Positions 25,222-35,857 are shown, numbered from the stretch's first letter. The stretch: 64,000 bases of DNA from an uncultured Synergistales bacterium (GCA_905234075.1 CAJOGI010000005.1:62001-126000); one strand, 5' to 3'. The notes: a model not told the origin generated them from the letters alone. Translations and numbers: made by a program.

Positions 25222-28014
25222 CAAGAACTTCGCTGTGTAGCCTTTATTTTTTTTCATGACCTCTTCGGGAGTTCCAGACGCAATTAAATTTCCTCCGGCC
25301 TCGCCGCCTTCAGGCCCTAAGTCAACGATATAATCAGCCGACATCAAAACATCAAGATTATGCTCAATAAAAACTACTGTGCTTTTATTGCTGTCTATAA
25401 TTCTGTGAACGATCTCAAGCAGTTTTTTAACGTCCGTGTAAAATAATCCTGTCGTCGGTTCGTCAAGCAGATATAAAGTTCTTCCGCCGAATTTTTTTGA
25501 AAGCTCCTTAGCAAGCTTCACGCGCTGAGCCTCTCCGCCGGATAAAGTCAAAGCCGACTGTCCGAGCCTTATATAGCCGAGCCCGGCATCTTGAATAACT
25601 TTTAATTTATTTGCGATTTTAGGAATGTCTTTGAAAAATTCCATTGCTTCATCAACTGTCATAGCGAGAACATCAGCAATATTTTTATCTTTGAATTTTA
25701 CTTCGAGCGTCTCATGATTGTAGCGCGTCCCCTTGCAAATTTCGCAGTCGGAATAAATATCTGGCAAAAATAACATTGAAGTTTTGACACTACCGGCACC
25801 TCCGCAAGCCTCGCAGCGGCCCCCCTTAACGTTAAAGCTGAAGCGTCCGGCTGAATAGCCCCTGATTTTAGCTTCGGGAAGAGCCGCGTAAAAATCCCGT
25901 ATCAAAGAAAAAACGCCCGTGTAAGTCGCAGGGTTTGAGCGCGGAGTTCTTCCGATCGGGCTTTGATCGACTAAGACAATATTGTCAAATTGTTCAGTGC
26001 CTTCGATTTTATCAAAATTTCCCGGACGCTCGCGGAAATCGCGGTCTAAAATTCTTCTCATACCTTTATACAAAACATCATAAAGAAAACTGCTCTTGCC
26101 TGAGCCCGACACGCCGCTTATGCAAGTAAAAACGCCGACGGGAATTTTTACGTCAATATTTTTCAAGTTGTGATGTGCCGCGCCAATGACTTTAATCCAG
26201 CCGGAGGGCTTGCGGCGTTCTGATTTTTTCACAATGCCCGTAGCTTCTCCGCGTAAATATTTTCCGGTCTTGCCGTCAGTTTTTATAACTTCCTCGTAAC
26301 TTCCGAAGTGTAAAATTTCTCCGCCCTTCTCGCCTGCTTCCGGGCCAAGCTCTATTAATTCGTCAGCGGCCTGCATTGTTTCTTTATCATGTTCGACAAC
26401 TACGACGGTGTTGCCGAGATTTTTTATAGATTGCAGGGACTTTATTAATTTTTCCGTGTCTCTTGAGTGAAGTCCGATAGTCGGCTCATCGAGAACATAA
26501 AGAACGCCGCTTAAATTTGAGCCGATTTGTGTAGCGAGTCTAATTCTTTGGCTCTCACCGCCGGAAAGAGTGTCAGCCCGTCTCAATAATGAGAGATAGC
26601 CCACGCCGACATCGACAAGAAATTTAAGGCGCGTTATGATTTCGTTGATGACTTGAGAAATTATTGCGCGTTCGGATTTTGTTAAATCAAAATTTTTTAC
26701 AACGCTCACGAGCTTTTCAACGGGCATTGAAATTAATTCGCCGATCCCGTAGCCCGAAACCTTGACGTTCAAAGCCTCCTGACGAAGCCTCAAGCCTCCG
26801 CAGGTCTTGCAAATATCTTCCTCGCGGTACTGGGCAACCTCTTCAGCTACGTTTTCATTGTCGGCAAACCACTGCAATTTATTTTCGAGCCAGCCAACAA
26901 CGCCCTCGTAACGTCCCATGTAAGGACGAGCAACGCCTTTTTCGTCGAAAATCATCGGTATTTTTTCTTCGCCGCTTCCGTTCCAAATAAAATCCTGAAC
27001 TTCTTTGCTTAATTTTTTATACGGCTTCGTCAAATCCCAGCCGTGCTTGTCCGCAAATAATTTTAATTTCTCGATTGCGTGGGGTTTATTCTTGAATGGA
27101 ATTATCGCACCGTCAAGCACAGAACGATCAGAATCAATGGCCAGTTCTCTTGAAAAATGTTCGTGGCTTCCCAAGCCTCCGCAGTCGGGACACGCTCCCA
27201 AAGGATTGTTAAACGAAAATAAGCGCGGCTCGATTTCCGGCATACCGATTTCGCAGTCGGGACACGAATAATTTTCCGTCATCGTATATTCTTCGCGTCC
27301 TTCAGGCTTTATTAAGACATAGCCGCTTGAAAGTTTTAATGCTGCTTCGATGCTTTCAGCCAGGCGGCTGCGCTTATCGAGGGAAATTTTCAGACGGTCA
27401 ACTAAAATTTCTATGTTGTGCTTTTTATTTTTATCTATCGAAATTTCTTCTTCAAGGTAATAAATATTACCGTCAACCCGTGCGCGTGTGTAGCCTTTTT
27501 CGCGTGTCTGGTTAAATAAATTTTTGAACTCGCCCTTTTTATTTTTCACAAGCGGCGAAAAAATTTCAGCCTTCAAATTTTTTTCATGCTCAAGAATATA
27601 ATCTAAAATTTCATCGATAGAATGACGCTGAACAGGCTTGCCGCACTTGGGACAATGAGGAATGCCGATACGCCCATACAATAATCTTAAATAATCATAA
27701 ATTTCTGTAACAGTTCCGACCGTCGAGCGCGGATTATGCCCCGTCCCTTTTTGCTCAATCGAAATTGCAGGAGACAGTCCGGAAATTTCATCAACGTCAG
27801 GTTTTTTCTGAACTCCCAAAAATTGACGCGCATAAGCCGAGAGACTTTCAACGTAACGCCGCTGGCCTTCAGCGTAGAGAGTATCAAATGCAAGCGAAGA
27901 TTTCCCCGACCCTGACGGCCCTGTTACGACGATTAATTTTCCACGCGGAATATCAACGCTGACATTTTTCAGATTATGTTCGCGTGCGCCTTTAATAGAA
28001 ATTGTTTCGTGCAT
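25207..28014 (-). CDS. uvrA: Excinuclease ABC subunit UvrA
   Basis: A 935-residue nucleotide-excision-repair damage sensor of normal length. The first ATPase half has [20 protein letters not shown]. Zinc-finger cysteine pairs lie near CPKCGKPVQ and CPDCEIGMP. The signature [12 protein letters not shown] is followed by [11 protein letters not shown]. The second half has [18 protein letters not shown], the CEACGGAG zinc module, [15 protein letters not shown] and [13 protein letters not shown]. Single gene. A 20-bp perfect palindrome lies 77 bp upstream at 28091-28110. Confidence 0.97.
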   Translation of the reverse strand: MHETISIKGAREHNLKNVSVDIPRGKLIVVTGPSGSGKSSLAFDTLYAEGQRRYVESLSAYARQFLGVQKKPDVDEISGLSPAISIEQKGTGHNPRSTVGTVTEIYDYLRLLYGRIGIPHCPKCGKPVQRHSIDEILDYILEHEKNLKAEIFSPLVKNKKGEFKNLFNQTREKGYTRARVDGNIYYLEEEISIDKNKKHNIEILVDRLKISLDKRSRLAESIEAALKLSSGYVLIKPEGREEYTMTENYSCPDCEIGMPEIEPRLFSFNNPLGACPDCGGLGSHEHFSRELAIDSDRSVLDGAIIPFKNKPHAIEKLKLFADKHGWDLTKPYKKLSKEVQDFIWNGSGEEKIPMIFDEKGVARPYMGRYEGVVGWLENKLQWFADNENVAEEVAQYREEDICKTCGGLRLRQEALNVKVSGYGIGELISMPVEKLVSVVKNFDLTKSERAIISQVINEIITRLKFLVDVGVGYLSLLRRADTLSGGESQRIRLATQIGSNLSGVLYVLDEPTIGLHSRDTEKLIKSLQSIKNLGNTVVVVEHDKETMQAADELIELGPEAGEKGGEILHFGSYEEVIKTDGKTGKYLRGEATGIVKKSERRKPSGWIKVIGAAHHNLKNIDVKIPVGVFTCISGVSGSGKSSFLYDVLYKGMRRILDRDFRERPGNFDKIEGTEQFDNIVLVDQSPIGRTPRSNPATYTGVFSLIRDFYAALPEAKIRGYSAGRFSFNVKGGRCEACGGAGSVKTSMLFLPDIYSDCEICKGTRYNHETLEVKFKDKNIADVLAMTVDEAMEFFKDIPKIANKLKVIQDAGLGYIRLGQSALTLSGGEAQRVKLAKELSKKFGGRTLYLLDEPTTGLFYTDVKKLLEIVHRIIDSNKSTVVFIEHNLDVLMSADYIVDLGPEGGEAGGNLIASGTPEEVMKKNKGYTAKFLKKNL

Positions 28015-28090
28015 AATTTTTTGCTCCTTAATTTTTTAAGATAAGATTTTTTTTCGTGCTGTCATTAAAAATTTTAATCGTGAAAGGAAA

Positions 28091-28110
28091 TTTTATCATT
28101 AATGATAAAA
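28091..28110. promoter_or_regulatory. 20-bp perfect palindrome upstream of uvrA
   Basis: TTTTATCATTAATGATAAAA is fully self-complementary. On the minus strand its right half merges with a -10-like GATAAAAT, so a repressor bound here could block uvrA transcription. It resembles Fur/PerR-type AT-rich operators more than any SOS box, but the assignment is open. Confidence 0.4.
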
Positions 28111-28117
28111 ACAAGAG

Positions 28118-28159
28118 TATAAAAAATAATAACCCCTCTGAAGAATAACTCCAGAGGGC
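28118..28159 (-). terminator. Intrinsic terminator downstream of tRNA-Leu
   Basis: A 9-bp stem, CCCTCTGGA (28134-28142) with TCCAGAGGG (28151-28159), has an 8-nt loop and is followed on the minus strand by TTATTATTTTTTA. Confidence 0.85.
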
Positions 28160-28180
28160 GATAATTTTCTTAGTTAATTT

Positions 28181-28271
28181 GGTGCGGAGGGGGAGAATCG
28201 AACTCCCACAGCCATTTAGTTAGCCACAAGATCCTTAGTCTTGCGCGTCTACCAATTCCGCCACCCCCGCA
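28181..28271 (-). tRNA. tRNA-Leu with anticodon AAG
   Basis: A 91-nt class II tRNA on the minus strand with encoded CCA (28181-28183). Acceptor GCGGGGG pairs with CCTCCGC (one G-U). The D-arm is leucine-like (GGCGGAATTGGTAGACGC). The anticodon stem CAAGA/TCTTG encloses the loop CTAAGGA, so positions 34-36 are AAG. A variable arm is present, and the T-arm is GGGAG-TTCGATT-CTCCC. AAG at this place needs A34-to-inosine editing to read CUC. Confidence 0.92.
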
Positions 28272-28328
28272 CTTTCATAGTGAGGCATGACGGAAAAGTA
28301 TTATACTCTTGAAATTTTTTGCGTCAAG

Positions 28329-29357
28329 TTAAAAATTTTTTGCCGTTGCTAATTGTCCGCAGGCCGCCATAATATCCCGTCCGCGTTCCTTGCGGAGTTC
28401 AAACTCAATTTTTAATTCGCTCAGTGCTCTGCAAAATTCTTTTATTCTAGTTTCTTGCGAGCGTTTTAATTCCGGCTTTGACGGTATCGGATTGAACGGG
28501 ATTAAATTTATGTACGGGTTAAGACCGTCAAGCAATGCTGCCATTTCGTAAGCGTATTGAACGTCATCATTAACACGGTCGATTAAAGCGTATTCAATCG
28601 TAATTCTTTCGCCCGTCCGTTCTCTATAATGCTTCAATGCGGCGGTTAATTTAGCCAGCGGATATTTATTATTAACGGGCATTAATTTTGAGCGCAGAGC
28701 GTCATTCGCTGCGTGAAGAGAAACTGAAAGCCTCAACGGAATTTCAAAGTCCGCTAAATCTTCGATGCCCGGCACGATGCCCGACGTTGATATAGTTATG
28801 TGCCGCGCTCCTAAATTTCTCATGTTCTTGTCATTTAATGCGCGTATCGCTGAAAAAATATTATCTTCGTTCAAAAGCGGCTCGCCCATTCCCATAAAGA
28901 CAATATTATTTATGTCAGCTCCGTTAATTTTTTCCATCATTAAAAATTGTCCGAGAATTTCTCCGCGTGATAAATTCCTCTGAAAACCGTTCGCGCCCGT
29001 CTCGCAGAAGACACAGCCTAAAGGACAGCCGGCCTGACTCGATATACAAGCCGTCATGTGTCCGCCGTGATTTAATAAAACACTCTCAATTTTATTTCCG
29101 TCGGCTAAGAGCCATAAAAATTTTTTTGTTCCGTCCTTTGATGTCTGCTGTTTAATTAATACCGGCAGTGTCATCAAGACGCTCTCCGTTAATTTTGCGC
29201 GAATGTCTTTTGAAAGATTCGTCATGTCGTGATAATTAAAAATTTTTTTTGCGTATATCCATTGACAAACCTGAGCAGCCCGGAATTTTTGCTCGTTCCA
29301 TTTTGAAAATAATATCTGCCAGTCATTTAATGAAAGTTCTAATGCGTCGCAAGTCAT
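28329..29357 (-). CDS. rlmN: Dual-specificity RNA methyltransferase RlmN
   Basis: A 342-residue radical-SAM enzyme forming m2A2503 in 23S rRNA and m2A37 in some tRNAs. The radical-SAM cluster motif is CPLGCVFCETG near residue 110. MGMGEPLLN near 160 and LSVSLHAA near 210 are typical, and the C-terminal cysteine that forms the covalent intermediate fits MAACGQLA. Start ATG 29357 follows AGGAGG. Divergent from ftsH across 66 bp. Confidence 0.95.
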   Translation of the reverse strand: MTCDALELSLNDWQILFSKWNEQKFRAAQVCQWIYAKKIFNYHDMTNLSKDIRAKLTESVLMTLPVLIKQQTSKDGTKKFLWLLADGNKIESVLLNHGGHMTACISSQAGCPLGCVFCETGANGFQRNLSRGEILGQFLMMEKINGADINNIVFMGMGEPLLNEDNIFSAIRALNDKNMRNLGARHITISTSGIVPGIEDLADFEIPLRLSVSLHAANDALRSKLMPVNNKYPLAKLTAALKHYRERTGERITIEYALIDRVNDDVQYAYEMAALLDGLNPYINLIPFNPIPSKPELKRSQETRIKEFCRALSELKIEFELRKERGRDIMAACGQLATAKNF

Positions 29358-29423
29358 TTTAATTTTCCTCCTCTGTTATACTAAAGTCATTATATATCAC
29401 TGAAAACGGAGGAATTTTTCATC

Positions 29424-31334
29424 TTGAACAAAGTCGTAAAAAATCTAGGGCTTTATCTTGTGCTTGTACTCGTCGTTGTGTCGATGGTGAACTCATTTTT
29501 AACGCCCGAAGAAGTTCAGAAGCAATATGATGAAATAAGTTACAGCGAATTTCTAAAAGAACTTGACGCAGGAAAAATAAAAATTTTACAGATAAGAAAC
29601 AACACTGTTCCGGGCGAGTCGAGTTCTGCGGTCATTCAGGGCGAGCTTGCGGACGGTCAGAGATTTTTGACATACGGCCTCGACGTTTCCGGGCTTGCTG
29701 ACAAAGCAGCGGCTAAGGGCGTTACGGTAACGATCGAAGCTCCGCAGCGAAACAGCTGGGTAATGACTTTATTAACGTCCCTCTTCCCGACGCTTTTATT
29801 AATCGGCGTGTGGGTCTATTTTATGAACAGTATGCAGGGCGGAGGCGGGCCAAGCCGTTTAATGTCGTTCGGACGGAGCAAAGCAAAATTATTTTTAGAC
29901 AACAAGCCTAAAATAAAATTTGACGCTGTTGCCGGCTGCGATGAAGCTAAAGAAGAATTGCAAGAGGTCATTCATTTTCTCAAAGACCCCGAAAAATTTA
30001 AGAAACTCGGCGCAAAAGTTCCTAAGGGCGTGTTGCTTGTCGGCCCTCCCGGCACAGGTAAAACTCTTTTAGCAAGAGCCGCCGCCGGTGAGGCTGATGT
30101 TCCATTCTTCTGCACAAGCGGTTCAGAATTTGTTGAGATGTTGGTCGGAGTCGGAGCAGCTAGAGTTAGAGATCTATTTGCCCAAGCGAAAAAATATCAG
30201 CCGTGCATAATTTTTATTGACGAGATTGACGCGGTAGGACGGCACAGGGGCGCAGGGCTAGGCGGAGGACATGACGAACGAGAACAGACTCTTAATCAAA
30301 TTCTTGTTGAGCTTGACGGTTTTGATGACAACAGCAACACCGTATTAATCGCCGCGACTAACAGACCTGATATTCTCGACCCTGCTTTGTTGAGGCCGGG
30401 ACGCTTTGACAGGCATATTGTAGTTGACCGTCCTGACGTTAAAGGCCGCGAAGAAATTTTGAAAGTTCACATGAAAGAAAAACAATTTGCTGATGATGTT
30501 GATGTCAGCGTCCTCGCACGCAGTACTCCTGGACTTGTCGGAGCAGATATTGAAAATCTCGTGAATGAAGGAGCCTTGCTTGCGGCCCGAAAAGATAAAG
30601 AAAAAATCACAATGGAAGATTTAGAAGAGGGCATTGAGCGCGTCATGGCAGGCCCTGAAAGAAAGAGCCGCATAATCAACGACCATGAGAAAAAAATTAT
30701 TGCCTACCATGAGACAGGACACGCGATTGTCGCAAAAATTCTGCCCGGTGCCGACCCCGTTCACAAGATTTCAATCATTCCGAGAGGACACGCGGCACTC
30801 GGCTACACTCTTCAGCTCCCGGAGGAGGACAGATTTTTAATCTCGAAGTCCGAGTTAATGAACAGGATTTCAATTTTATTGAGCGGACGGGTGAGCGAGG
30901 AAATTGTTTTCAATGACGTTACGAGCGGAGCAGCCAACGATCTCGAAAAAGCTACGGAGACTGCACGCCAAATGGTTACTCAGTTGGGAATGAGCGACGC
31001 TCTTGGCCTTGTGAAGCTTGGCAAAAAACGCGAAGAAATTTTCTTGGGCCGGGATATTTCCGAAGACAGAAATTACAGCGAAGAAGTTGCCTATGCGATT
31101 GACAAGGAAGTCAAGAAAATTATCGACGATTGTTACGAACGTTCAAAAGAAATTTTGACGGAGCATCGCTCAATGCTTGATAAAATCGCCGAAGTTTTAC
31201 TTGAGCGCGAAGTTCTTGACGCTGAAGAATTTAATAAACTCGTTGAGAGTGAAAAGGAAAAGGAAAATCCGCCGGAGCTTCCAGAAAACAGAATTGATAA
31301 TATTCCAAACGCAACACACGATTTTTTAGCTTAG
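29424..31334 (+). CDS. ftsH: ATP-dependent zinc metalloprotease FtsH
   Basis: A 636-residue inner-membrane AAA+ protease. Two N-terminal membrane segments (about 7-23 and 112-132) flank a periplasmic region. Walker [14 protein letters not shown], Walker [34 protein letters not shown], and the zinc site HETGHAIV with a downstream Asp in [12 protein letters not shown] follow. Start TTG 29424 has CGGAGG at 29407-29412. It degrades membrane and regulatory proteins. Confidence 0.97.
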   Translation: MNKVVKNLGLYLVLVLVVVSMVNSFLTPEEVQKQYDEISYSEFLKELDAGKIKILQIRNNTVPGESSSAVIQGELADGQRFLTYGLDVSGLADKAAAKGVTVTIEAPQRNSWVMTLLTSLFPTLLLIGVWVYFMNSMQGGGGPSRLMSFGRSKAKLFLDNKPKIKFDAVAGCDEAKEELQEVIHFLKDPEKFKKLGAKVPKGVLLVGPPGTGKTLLARAAAGEADVPFFCTSGSEFVEMLVGVGAARVRDLFAQAKKYQPCIIFIDEIDAVGRHRGAGLGGGHDEREQTLNQILVELDGFDDNSNTVLIAATNRPDILDPALLRPGRFDRHIVVDRPDVKGREEILKVHMKEKQFADDVDVSVLARSTPGLVGADIENLVNEGALLAARKDKEKITMEDLEEGIERVMAGPERKSRIINDHEKKIIAYHETGHAIVAKILPGADPVHKISIIPRGHAALGYTLQLPEEDRFLISKSELMNRISILLSGRVSEEIVFNDVTSGAANDLEKATETARQMVTQLGMSDALGLVKLGKKREEIFLGRDISEDRNYSEEVAYAIDKEVKKIIDDCYERSKEILTEHRSMLDKIAEVLLEREVLDAEEFNKLVESEKEKENPPELPENRIDNIPNATHDFLA

Positions 31335-31404
31335 GTAGGAGTTAGGAATTAGGAGGTAGGAGTTAGGAGGCTAACCTCTCATCCCTTACTCCTAACCCCT
31401 AACT
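31333..31404. repeat. Long inverted heptamer array between ftsH and the site-2 protease gene
   Basis: A forward block of about five TTAGGAG-type units (31336-31370) faces a reverse block (31371-31404, ending CCTAACCCCTAACTC). The two halves can form a roughly 30-bp imperfect hairpin, exactly between convergent stops. Confidence 0.75.
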
Positions 31405-31413
31405 CTTTATTCT

Positions 31414-32031
31414 TTAATACGGCAGCAGAGCCCAGAGAATATTTATGATAGGGTCGAAAATAAAATTAATTATTCCCGTCATTAATAACACAAGCAGAAT
31501 AATCATTCCGTAGCGTTCGAGCCACCAATAATACTGTATATATTTATACGGCAGGAACGCTTCGAGGACTCTTGAACCGTCAAGCGGCGGTATCGGAATT
31601 AAATTGAACGCCGCCAAGCCCATATTAATATTCACCATTTGAATTAAAAATATAAGTCCAGCGCGTCCCGCAATTTTGAACCAGTAGTCGCCAAAAAATC
31701 TGAAAAATAAAACCGTAAGCACCGCCGTCAAAATATTTCCTGCTACCCCTGCAAGCGATACGATTATTAAATCGCGTCGAGGGTGCTTGAAATATCTTAC
31801 GTTAATCGGCACCGGCTTGGCCCACCCGAAGCCGACAAACAAGAGCATTAAAGTTCCGATTAAATCAAAATGAGCAAAAGGGTTTAATGAAAGTCTGCCG
31901 GAGCGTTCAGCAGTCGGATCGCCTGCCATTTTTGCCGCAAAACCGTGACAAAATTCATGGAACGATAACGCCCACAAGAGAGCCGGAATTGTTAATAAAA
32001 GTCTTACCGGGTCTTGAAGTATTCTCATCAT
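31414..32031 (-). CDS. M50-family site-2 protease, rhomboid-like short form
   Basis: A 205-residue polytopic membrane metalloprotease: zinc motif HEFCH (HExxH) near residue 25 in the first membrane helix, GWAKPVPIN near 69, and the second metal-ligand motif NLIPIPPLDGSRVLEA near 142-157. It has about five membrane segments. It belongs to the short M50 group of unknown substrates, related to SpoIVFB/S2P intramembrane proteases. The start overlaps the stop of the AsmA-like gene (ATGA), so the two are coupled. Confidence 0.88.
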   Translation of the reverse strand: MMRILQDPVRLLLTIPALLWALSFHEFCHGFAAKMAGDPTAERSGRLSLNPFAHFDLIGTLMLLFVGFGWAKPVPINVRYFKHPRRDLIIVSLAGVAGNILTAVLTVLFFRFFGDYWFKIAGRAGLIFLIQMVNINMGLAAFNLIPIPPLDGSRVLEAFLPYKYIQYYWWLERYGMIILLVLLMTGIINFIFDPIINILWALLPY

Positions 32032-35000
32032 CTAAAGAGCCCTCCTAATCCCTTTTGCAGTTCCTGCTTGAGACGCTCCTGATTTTTCGGATCCTTCAGA
32101 GCATTTTGAACGCCCTCTTTAATTGCATCTTTAACGTTCTTTTTTTGCGTTGAAGTTGACGGCTGAGCCGTTGTCCCTGAAGGCTGCGCTTGTGTTTTCG
32201 GTGCGACGCTTGGAATATTTTTCTTGATTGCCTCCTCAAGTTTCTTTTTAGCGTCGTTATTATTAGTCGGCAAAATTACATCGACAGCGCGGTTAATAAT
32301 TTTCTCTTGGAAATTTTCTTTTTGCGTGTCTTTTTTGTCAGCCGTCTGAACCTGCTCTTCTTTCTTCAAAGTTGACGGGCCGATCTTTAATCCTGAAAAT
32401 GAAGGCGACGCGGCTTTACCTGAAATTTTCAGATTGACAATTCTAAAATCTCCCGTCGAAGCAACTTTTTCAGCTTCTGCCATTCCGCCCGTTAAGAAGG
32501 CTTTTAATCCGTCCTGCAAAGTTGAAACTCCGCCCTTGAATAAAGCGTCAAGTCCGCCCTTGCTTCCGCCCTGTATAGCGTTGATGAGCTGATAATTTAT
32601 ATTGCTCTCGGTCATGAAATTTATCGTCGGTTCTTTTCCGCTGAAGTTTACAACTCCGTCCTGAATTAATTTTGCGTAAGTATAAATCGGATCGTTATTA
32701 AATGCCTTTGCGATCGAGCCGGATTTTATTAATAGCTTCCCAGTCTGCAAAGCCAACGGCGCATTAACAGAGGCGTATTTTATTCCGTTTGTGCCGTGAA
32801 TTTTTGTGATTAAGTCGAGCCACTTGAAGCCGCTGATAGCTCCCTCGCCCATTGAGAAATTCCCGGTGCCTGAATAGCTTACAGCGTCCTTCACAGCTCC
32901 GTTAATCTTCATTGAAAATTTCCCTGCGCCCGTGATTTTGCCTTCAAGCCCTCCGGCCGCGTCCTGAATGAGTGCGTTCACGTCAATTCCTGATGCTTCG
33001 ACATTGTCAGTAAATTTCATGTTCTTAATATCAAAGTTGAGAGTGTTCTTTGCCGAGCCGCCGTAAAAATTCGCAGTCGCATTATTTGACGCAAAAGAAT
33101 TTCCCGTGTACGAGAGAGGCACGTTAATTTTTGTCAAGTTCAGCCCGAAGGCCCTTATAGCCGGTGAGGCGAGAGTGCCTTTGCCCGTCGCGCCCTTTTC
33201 ATTTCCCGTCAAGTTGAAAGTTAATCCTGCGGTGCCTGATAATTTATCTTTCATGTCAGGCATTTCGCGCAAAAGATTTTCGAGCTTTATATTATTTCCG
33301 CTGAGAGCTACATTATATTTTAACGGCGAGAATTGAATGTTGCCGAGCGCAACTACTTCAGCACCTTCAACTTCGGCGGTAACTTTATTAAATTTCAAGT
33401 TCTTAGAATTTCCCGACAAGTCCGCGACAATATTATTTAACAAAAATCCCATAGCGTTTAACGAAGGTATGCCGGCATTAAAAAATATTTCGGGATTGTC
33501 ATTCGCTCCTGAAATTTTCAAAGAGCCTGATAATTCGCCTTTAACATCGACTCCCGATGCAGCAGCAAGCGAAGCCAAAGCCAATTTATTAAAATTAAAA
33601 TTGAAGTTCAAAGGTTCTTTGCCTGACGCTGAAGCAGTCCCGGAGCCAGTGATAGTTCCTGCACCGCTCGAGGCTTTGAGGCTGTCCAGAGAAATTTTAT
33701 CGCCGTTCTTATTTATTGCCGCGTTCACGCCGTTAAAAGTTACTCCGCTGGCTATTATGCTTTTTGCGGAAGCGTTGACGTTAATTTTTTCGAGCTTCGT
33801 TAAATCTCCGCCGGCTGTCGTAGTGAGTTCAATATCCCTCGCAGTAATCATGTCCAGAGCCTGCAAATTTTGAGACGAGGCCAAAAGTTTTATAGAAGGA
33901 TTATTGACGCTGCCCTGAATTTTTATTCCTGCATTGACCGTTCCTTTTAATGAATAATTATTAATATCAGGCACGTAAGTTTTGAGATTAGCCGGAGACA
34001 TTGCGATCGTCGCGTTGATATTCAAATTTGGATTTGACGACGGCAGCGGCCCTACAGTTCCGCTCAAATTAATCGGCATTCCGTTTAACGTTCCTTCAGT
34101 TTTGTTTAACGTCAAAGTTTTGTTAGCGAACTCGAAATTTATAACGGGCTTCGTAATTTTTTGATCGAAGCCGGAAAATGCCGGGCTCGTCAGCGAACCT
34201 TTAACGGCAGGATTTGCGATATTTCCTTTTAGAGTTGCCTCCGCCGTAATAATTCCCGACAATTTATAATCACGGGCATCGGGTATCATGTACTCGATTT
34301 TTTTTACGTCGAGGTTTGCAAGTTTCGCAGTCAAATTAAAATTCGGCTTGATTAACATTGAAGCTATCGTTCCCTGCAAAAATCCGTTCGCACCCTCAAA
34401 ATTAAATTTTCCGTCAACGTGAGCCGTGTCGCTGTTCGCAAGTTTTAATTGAGCCTTGATGTTAGTTACTGCTTTGCCCTCGTACGAAATTTTAGGAGCG
34501 TTGAAATTTACAAAACCGTTAAGAGCATTAACAGGGCCGCTGATATTTGCGTTGAAAGTCTCAACTTTTCCTGAAAGCGTTTTAAGTTCCGGGATTTTCA
34601 AAATTTTATCAAGCCCGTCTAAATTTGCTTCCGTGCCGTCAAGTTTTATCATGACCGAAGTAATTTCGTTCGGACGGTTGGCAACTGCCAGCTCTCCCTG
34701 TATCGGAATGTTGAGCGCGTTTGCCTGAATGTTATTTACAGCGAATCGGTTGTCTGAATATGAAAGATTCGCGCTTGCATGTTCGACAGGGAAGCCGTAA
34801 ATTTTTGAGCCTTTATAATCAAAATTTCCTGAAATTTTCGGAGCTTCCAGCGTTCCTAAAACATCAGCATTAAAATTCGCTTTGCCCGAAAAATCATTCG
34901 CGTTCAAAAGTTCAGGATATAGGGCTGTAATTTCGCTTAAGTCAAGATTTTCAAGCGAGGCATGTAAATCTAATTTATTATTAATCAGTCCGCCGGTCGC

Positions 35001-35801
35001 TAAAATTTTTCCGGAGCCTAAATTAAATTCAGACCTGTTTACTGCAGTAAAGCCTGCCTCTTCGCCCATGTCGATATCGCCTGTAACAGGGAGGCCGTTA
35101 ATATTTCCGTCAACGTCTATATTAAAATTCACGAGGTCCGCGCCGATTTCGTTCACTTCGACAACTCCGTACTTAGAAGAAAATTTGCTGTCCTTCAGGC
35201 TGAATCTGTCTAACGGGATTTCGGGCATTGCGTTTTTATTTTCGTCCTCTGCATATGCGGCTGTAATCAAGCAGGAGACAGGAGGCAGGCGGTAGGAGTT
35301 AAAAGAGACTGAAGAAAATTTCCCCTTCAATTTTTCGACGGTCTTTAATAAATTATCAACGTCCATATTCATTCCGCCTAAAGAAATTTCAGCGAGCCTA
35401 ATTTTTCCCGTGAAGAGTGCAGGAAAATTTACACGTCCCGATAAAAATCCTGCGGACAAAATTTTTTGATTGTTATTATTTCCGTCAGCGATTTCAAAAT
35501 TATGAAGCGTGTAGCCCTTTATCGGGTTGCCCGTCATTTTTTCGGCGTTGAGGGAAATTTTATAATTCTCGTCTAAATATTTTTGAGCCATTGATAAAAT
35601 TGCATTGCCTCCGATGTCAGCAAGTGAAAGAACGACAACAAGGACAGCAAGAATTAAAAATACTCCAGCCATAAATTTTATAAATCCCCCTGACCCTTTT
35701 GATTTTTGCTTGGGAGGCGTTGGAGGTACTGCACGCCGCCTTCTCGTTGTGTGCTGCGGTCTGGGTATCAAAATATCATCAACTTCAAGTTCGTGAGCCA
35801 A
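32028..35801 (-). CDS. AsmA/TamB-like envelope protein
   Basis: A 1257-residue protein with a proline-rich cytoplasmic start, one membrane anchor (about residues 40-65) and a very long periplasmic part of repeating beta-strands (recurring GxLxxPxxxG and LSGT/LxGNxxNP segments), typical of AsmA/TamB bridge proteins that move phospholipids or help build the outer membrane. A C-terminal AsmA-like block (near 1030-1110) and a charged, Ala/Gln-rich tail follow. A heptamer array at 35270-35302 is read in frame near residue 170 (NSYRLPPVSC). Coupled to the site-2 protease gene. The subfamily assignment is tentative. Confidence 0.8.
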   Translation of the reverse strand: MAHELEVDDILIPRPQHTTRRRRAVPPTPPKQKSKGSGGFIKFMAGVFLILAVLVVVLSLADIGGNAILSMAQKYLDENYKISLNAEKMTGNPIKGYTLHNFEIADGNNNNQKILSAGFLSGRVNFPALFTGKIRLAEISLGGMNMDVDNLLKTVEKLKGKFSSVSFNSYRLPPVSCLITAAYAEDENKNAMPEIPLDRFSLKDSKFSSKYGVVEVNEIGADLVNFNIDVDGNINGLPVTGDIDMGEEAGFTAVNRSEFNLGSGKILATGGLINNKLDLHASLENLDLSEITALYPELLNANDFSGKANFNADVLGTLEAPKISGNFDYKGSKIYGFPVEHASANLSYSDNRFAVNNIQANALNIPIQGELAVANRPNEITSVMIKLDGTEANLDGLDKILKIPELKTLSGKVETFNANISGPVNALNGFVNFNAPKISYEGKAVTNIKAQLKLANSDTAHVDGKFNFEGANGFLQGTIASMLIKPNFNLTAKLANLDVKKIEYMIPDARDYKLSGIITAEATLKGNIANPAVKGSLTSPAFSGFDQKITKPVINFEFANKTLTLNKTEGTLNGMPINLSGTVGPLPSSNPNLNINATIAMSPANLKTYVPDINNYSLKGTVNAGIKIQGSVNNPSIKLLASSQNLQALDMITARDIELTTTAGGDLTKLEKINVNASAKSIIASGVTFNGVNAAINKNGDKISLDSLKASSGAGTITGSGTASASGKEPLNFNFNFNKLALASLAAASGVDVKGELSGSLKISGANDNPEIFFNAGIPSLNAMGFLLNNIVADLSGNSKNLKFNKVTAEVEGAEVVALGNIQFSPLKYNVALSGNNIKLENLLREMPDMKDKLSGTAGLTFNLTGNEKGATGKGTLASPAIRAFGLNLTKINVPLSYTGNSFASNNATANFYGGSAKNTLNFDIKNMKFTDNVEASGIDVNALIQDAAGGLEGKITGAGKFSMKINGAVKDAVSYSGTGNFSMGEGAISGFKWLDLITKIHGTNGIKYASVNAPLALQTGKLLIKSGSIAKAFNNDPIYTYAKLIQDGVVNFSGKEPTINFMTESNINYQLINAIQGGSKGGLDALFKGGVSTLQDGLKAFLTGGMAEAEKVASTGDFRIVNLKISGKAASPSFSGLKIGPSTLKKEEQVQTADKKDTQKENFQEKIINRAVDVILPTNNNDAKKKLEEAIKKNIPSVAPKTQAQPSGTTAQPSTSTQKKNVKDAIKEGVQNALKDPKNQERLKQELQKGLGGLFR
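35270..35302 (-). repeat. Heptamer array inside the AsmA-like reading frame
   Basis: Degenerate TAGGAGT/CAGGAGG units (plus-strand sense) lie within the AsmA-like gene and are translated as an insert just before a segment ending LITAAYAED. The length is a multiple of three, so the frame is kept. Confidence 0.6.
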
Positions 35802-35825
35802 AATATTTCACACTCCTATAATTTT

Positions 35826-35857
35826 TAGGTAGGAGTTAGGAGTTAGGAGTTAGGAAT
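35826..35857 (+). repeat. Heptamer array upstream of the AsmA-like gene
   Basis: Four almost perfect TTAGGAG units (GTAGGAGTTAGGAGTTAGGA and onward) lie in the divergent gap between the AsmA-like and C69 peptidase genes. This is the cleanest array in the window. Confidence 0.8.

Larger units (their letters stand above)
28015..28328. other. 314-bp gene-poor stretch: palindrome, terminator and tRNA
   Basis: Between uvrA and rlmN the only elements seen are a 20-bp palindrome (28091-28110), a tRNA terminator (28118-28159) and tRNA-Leu (28181-28271). No further coding frame is supported. Confidence 0.7.

Noticed and set aside
33337-33873. 178-codon plus-strand frame inside the AsmA-like gene
   Set aside because: Antisense shadow of a long, well-supported gene; no start context or family.
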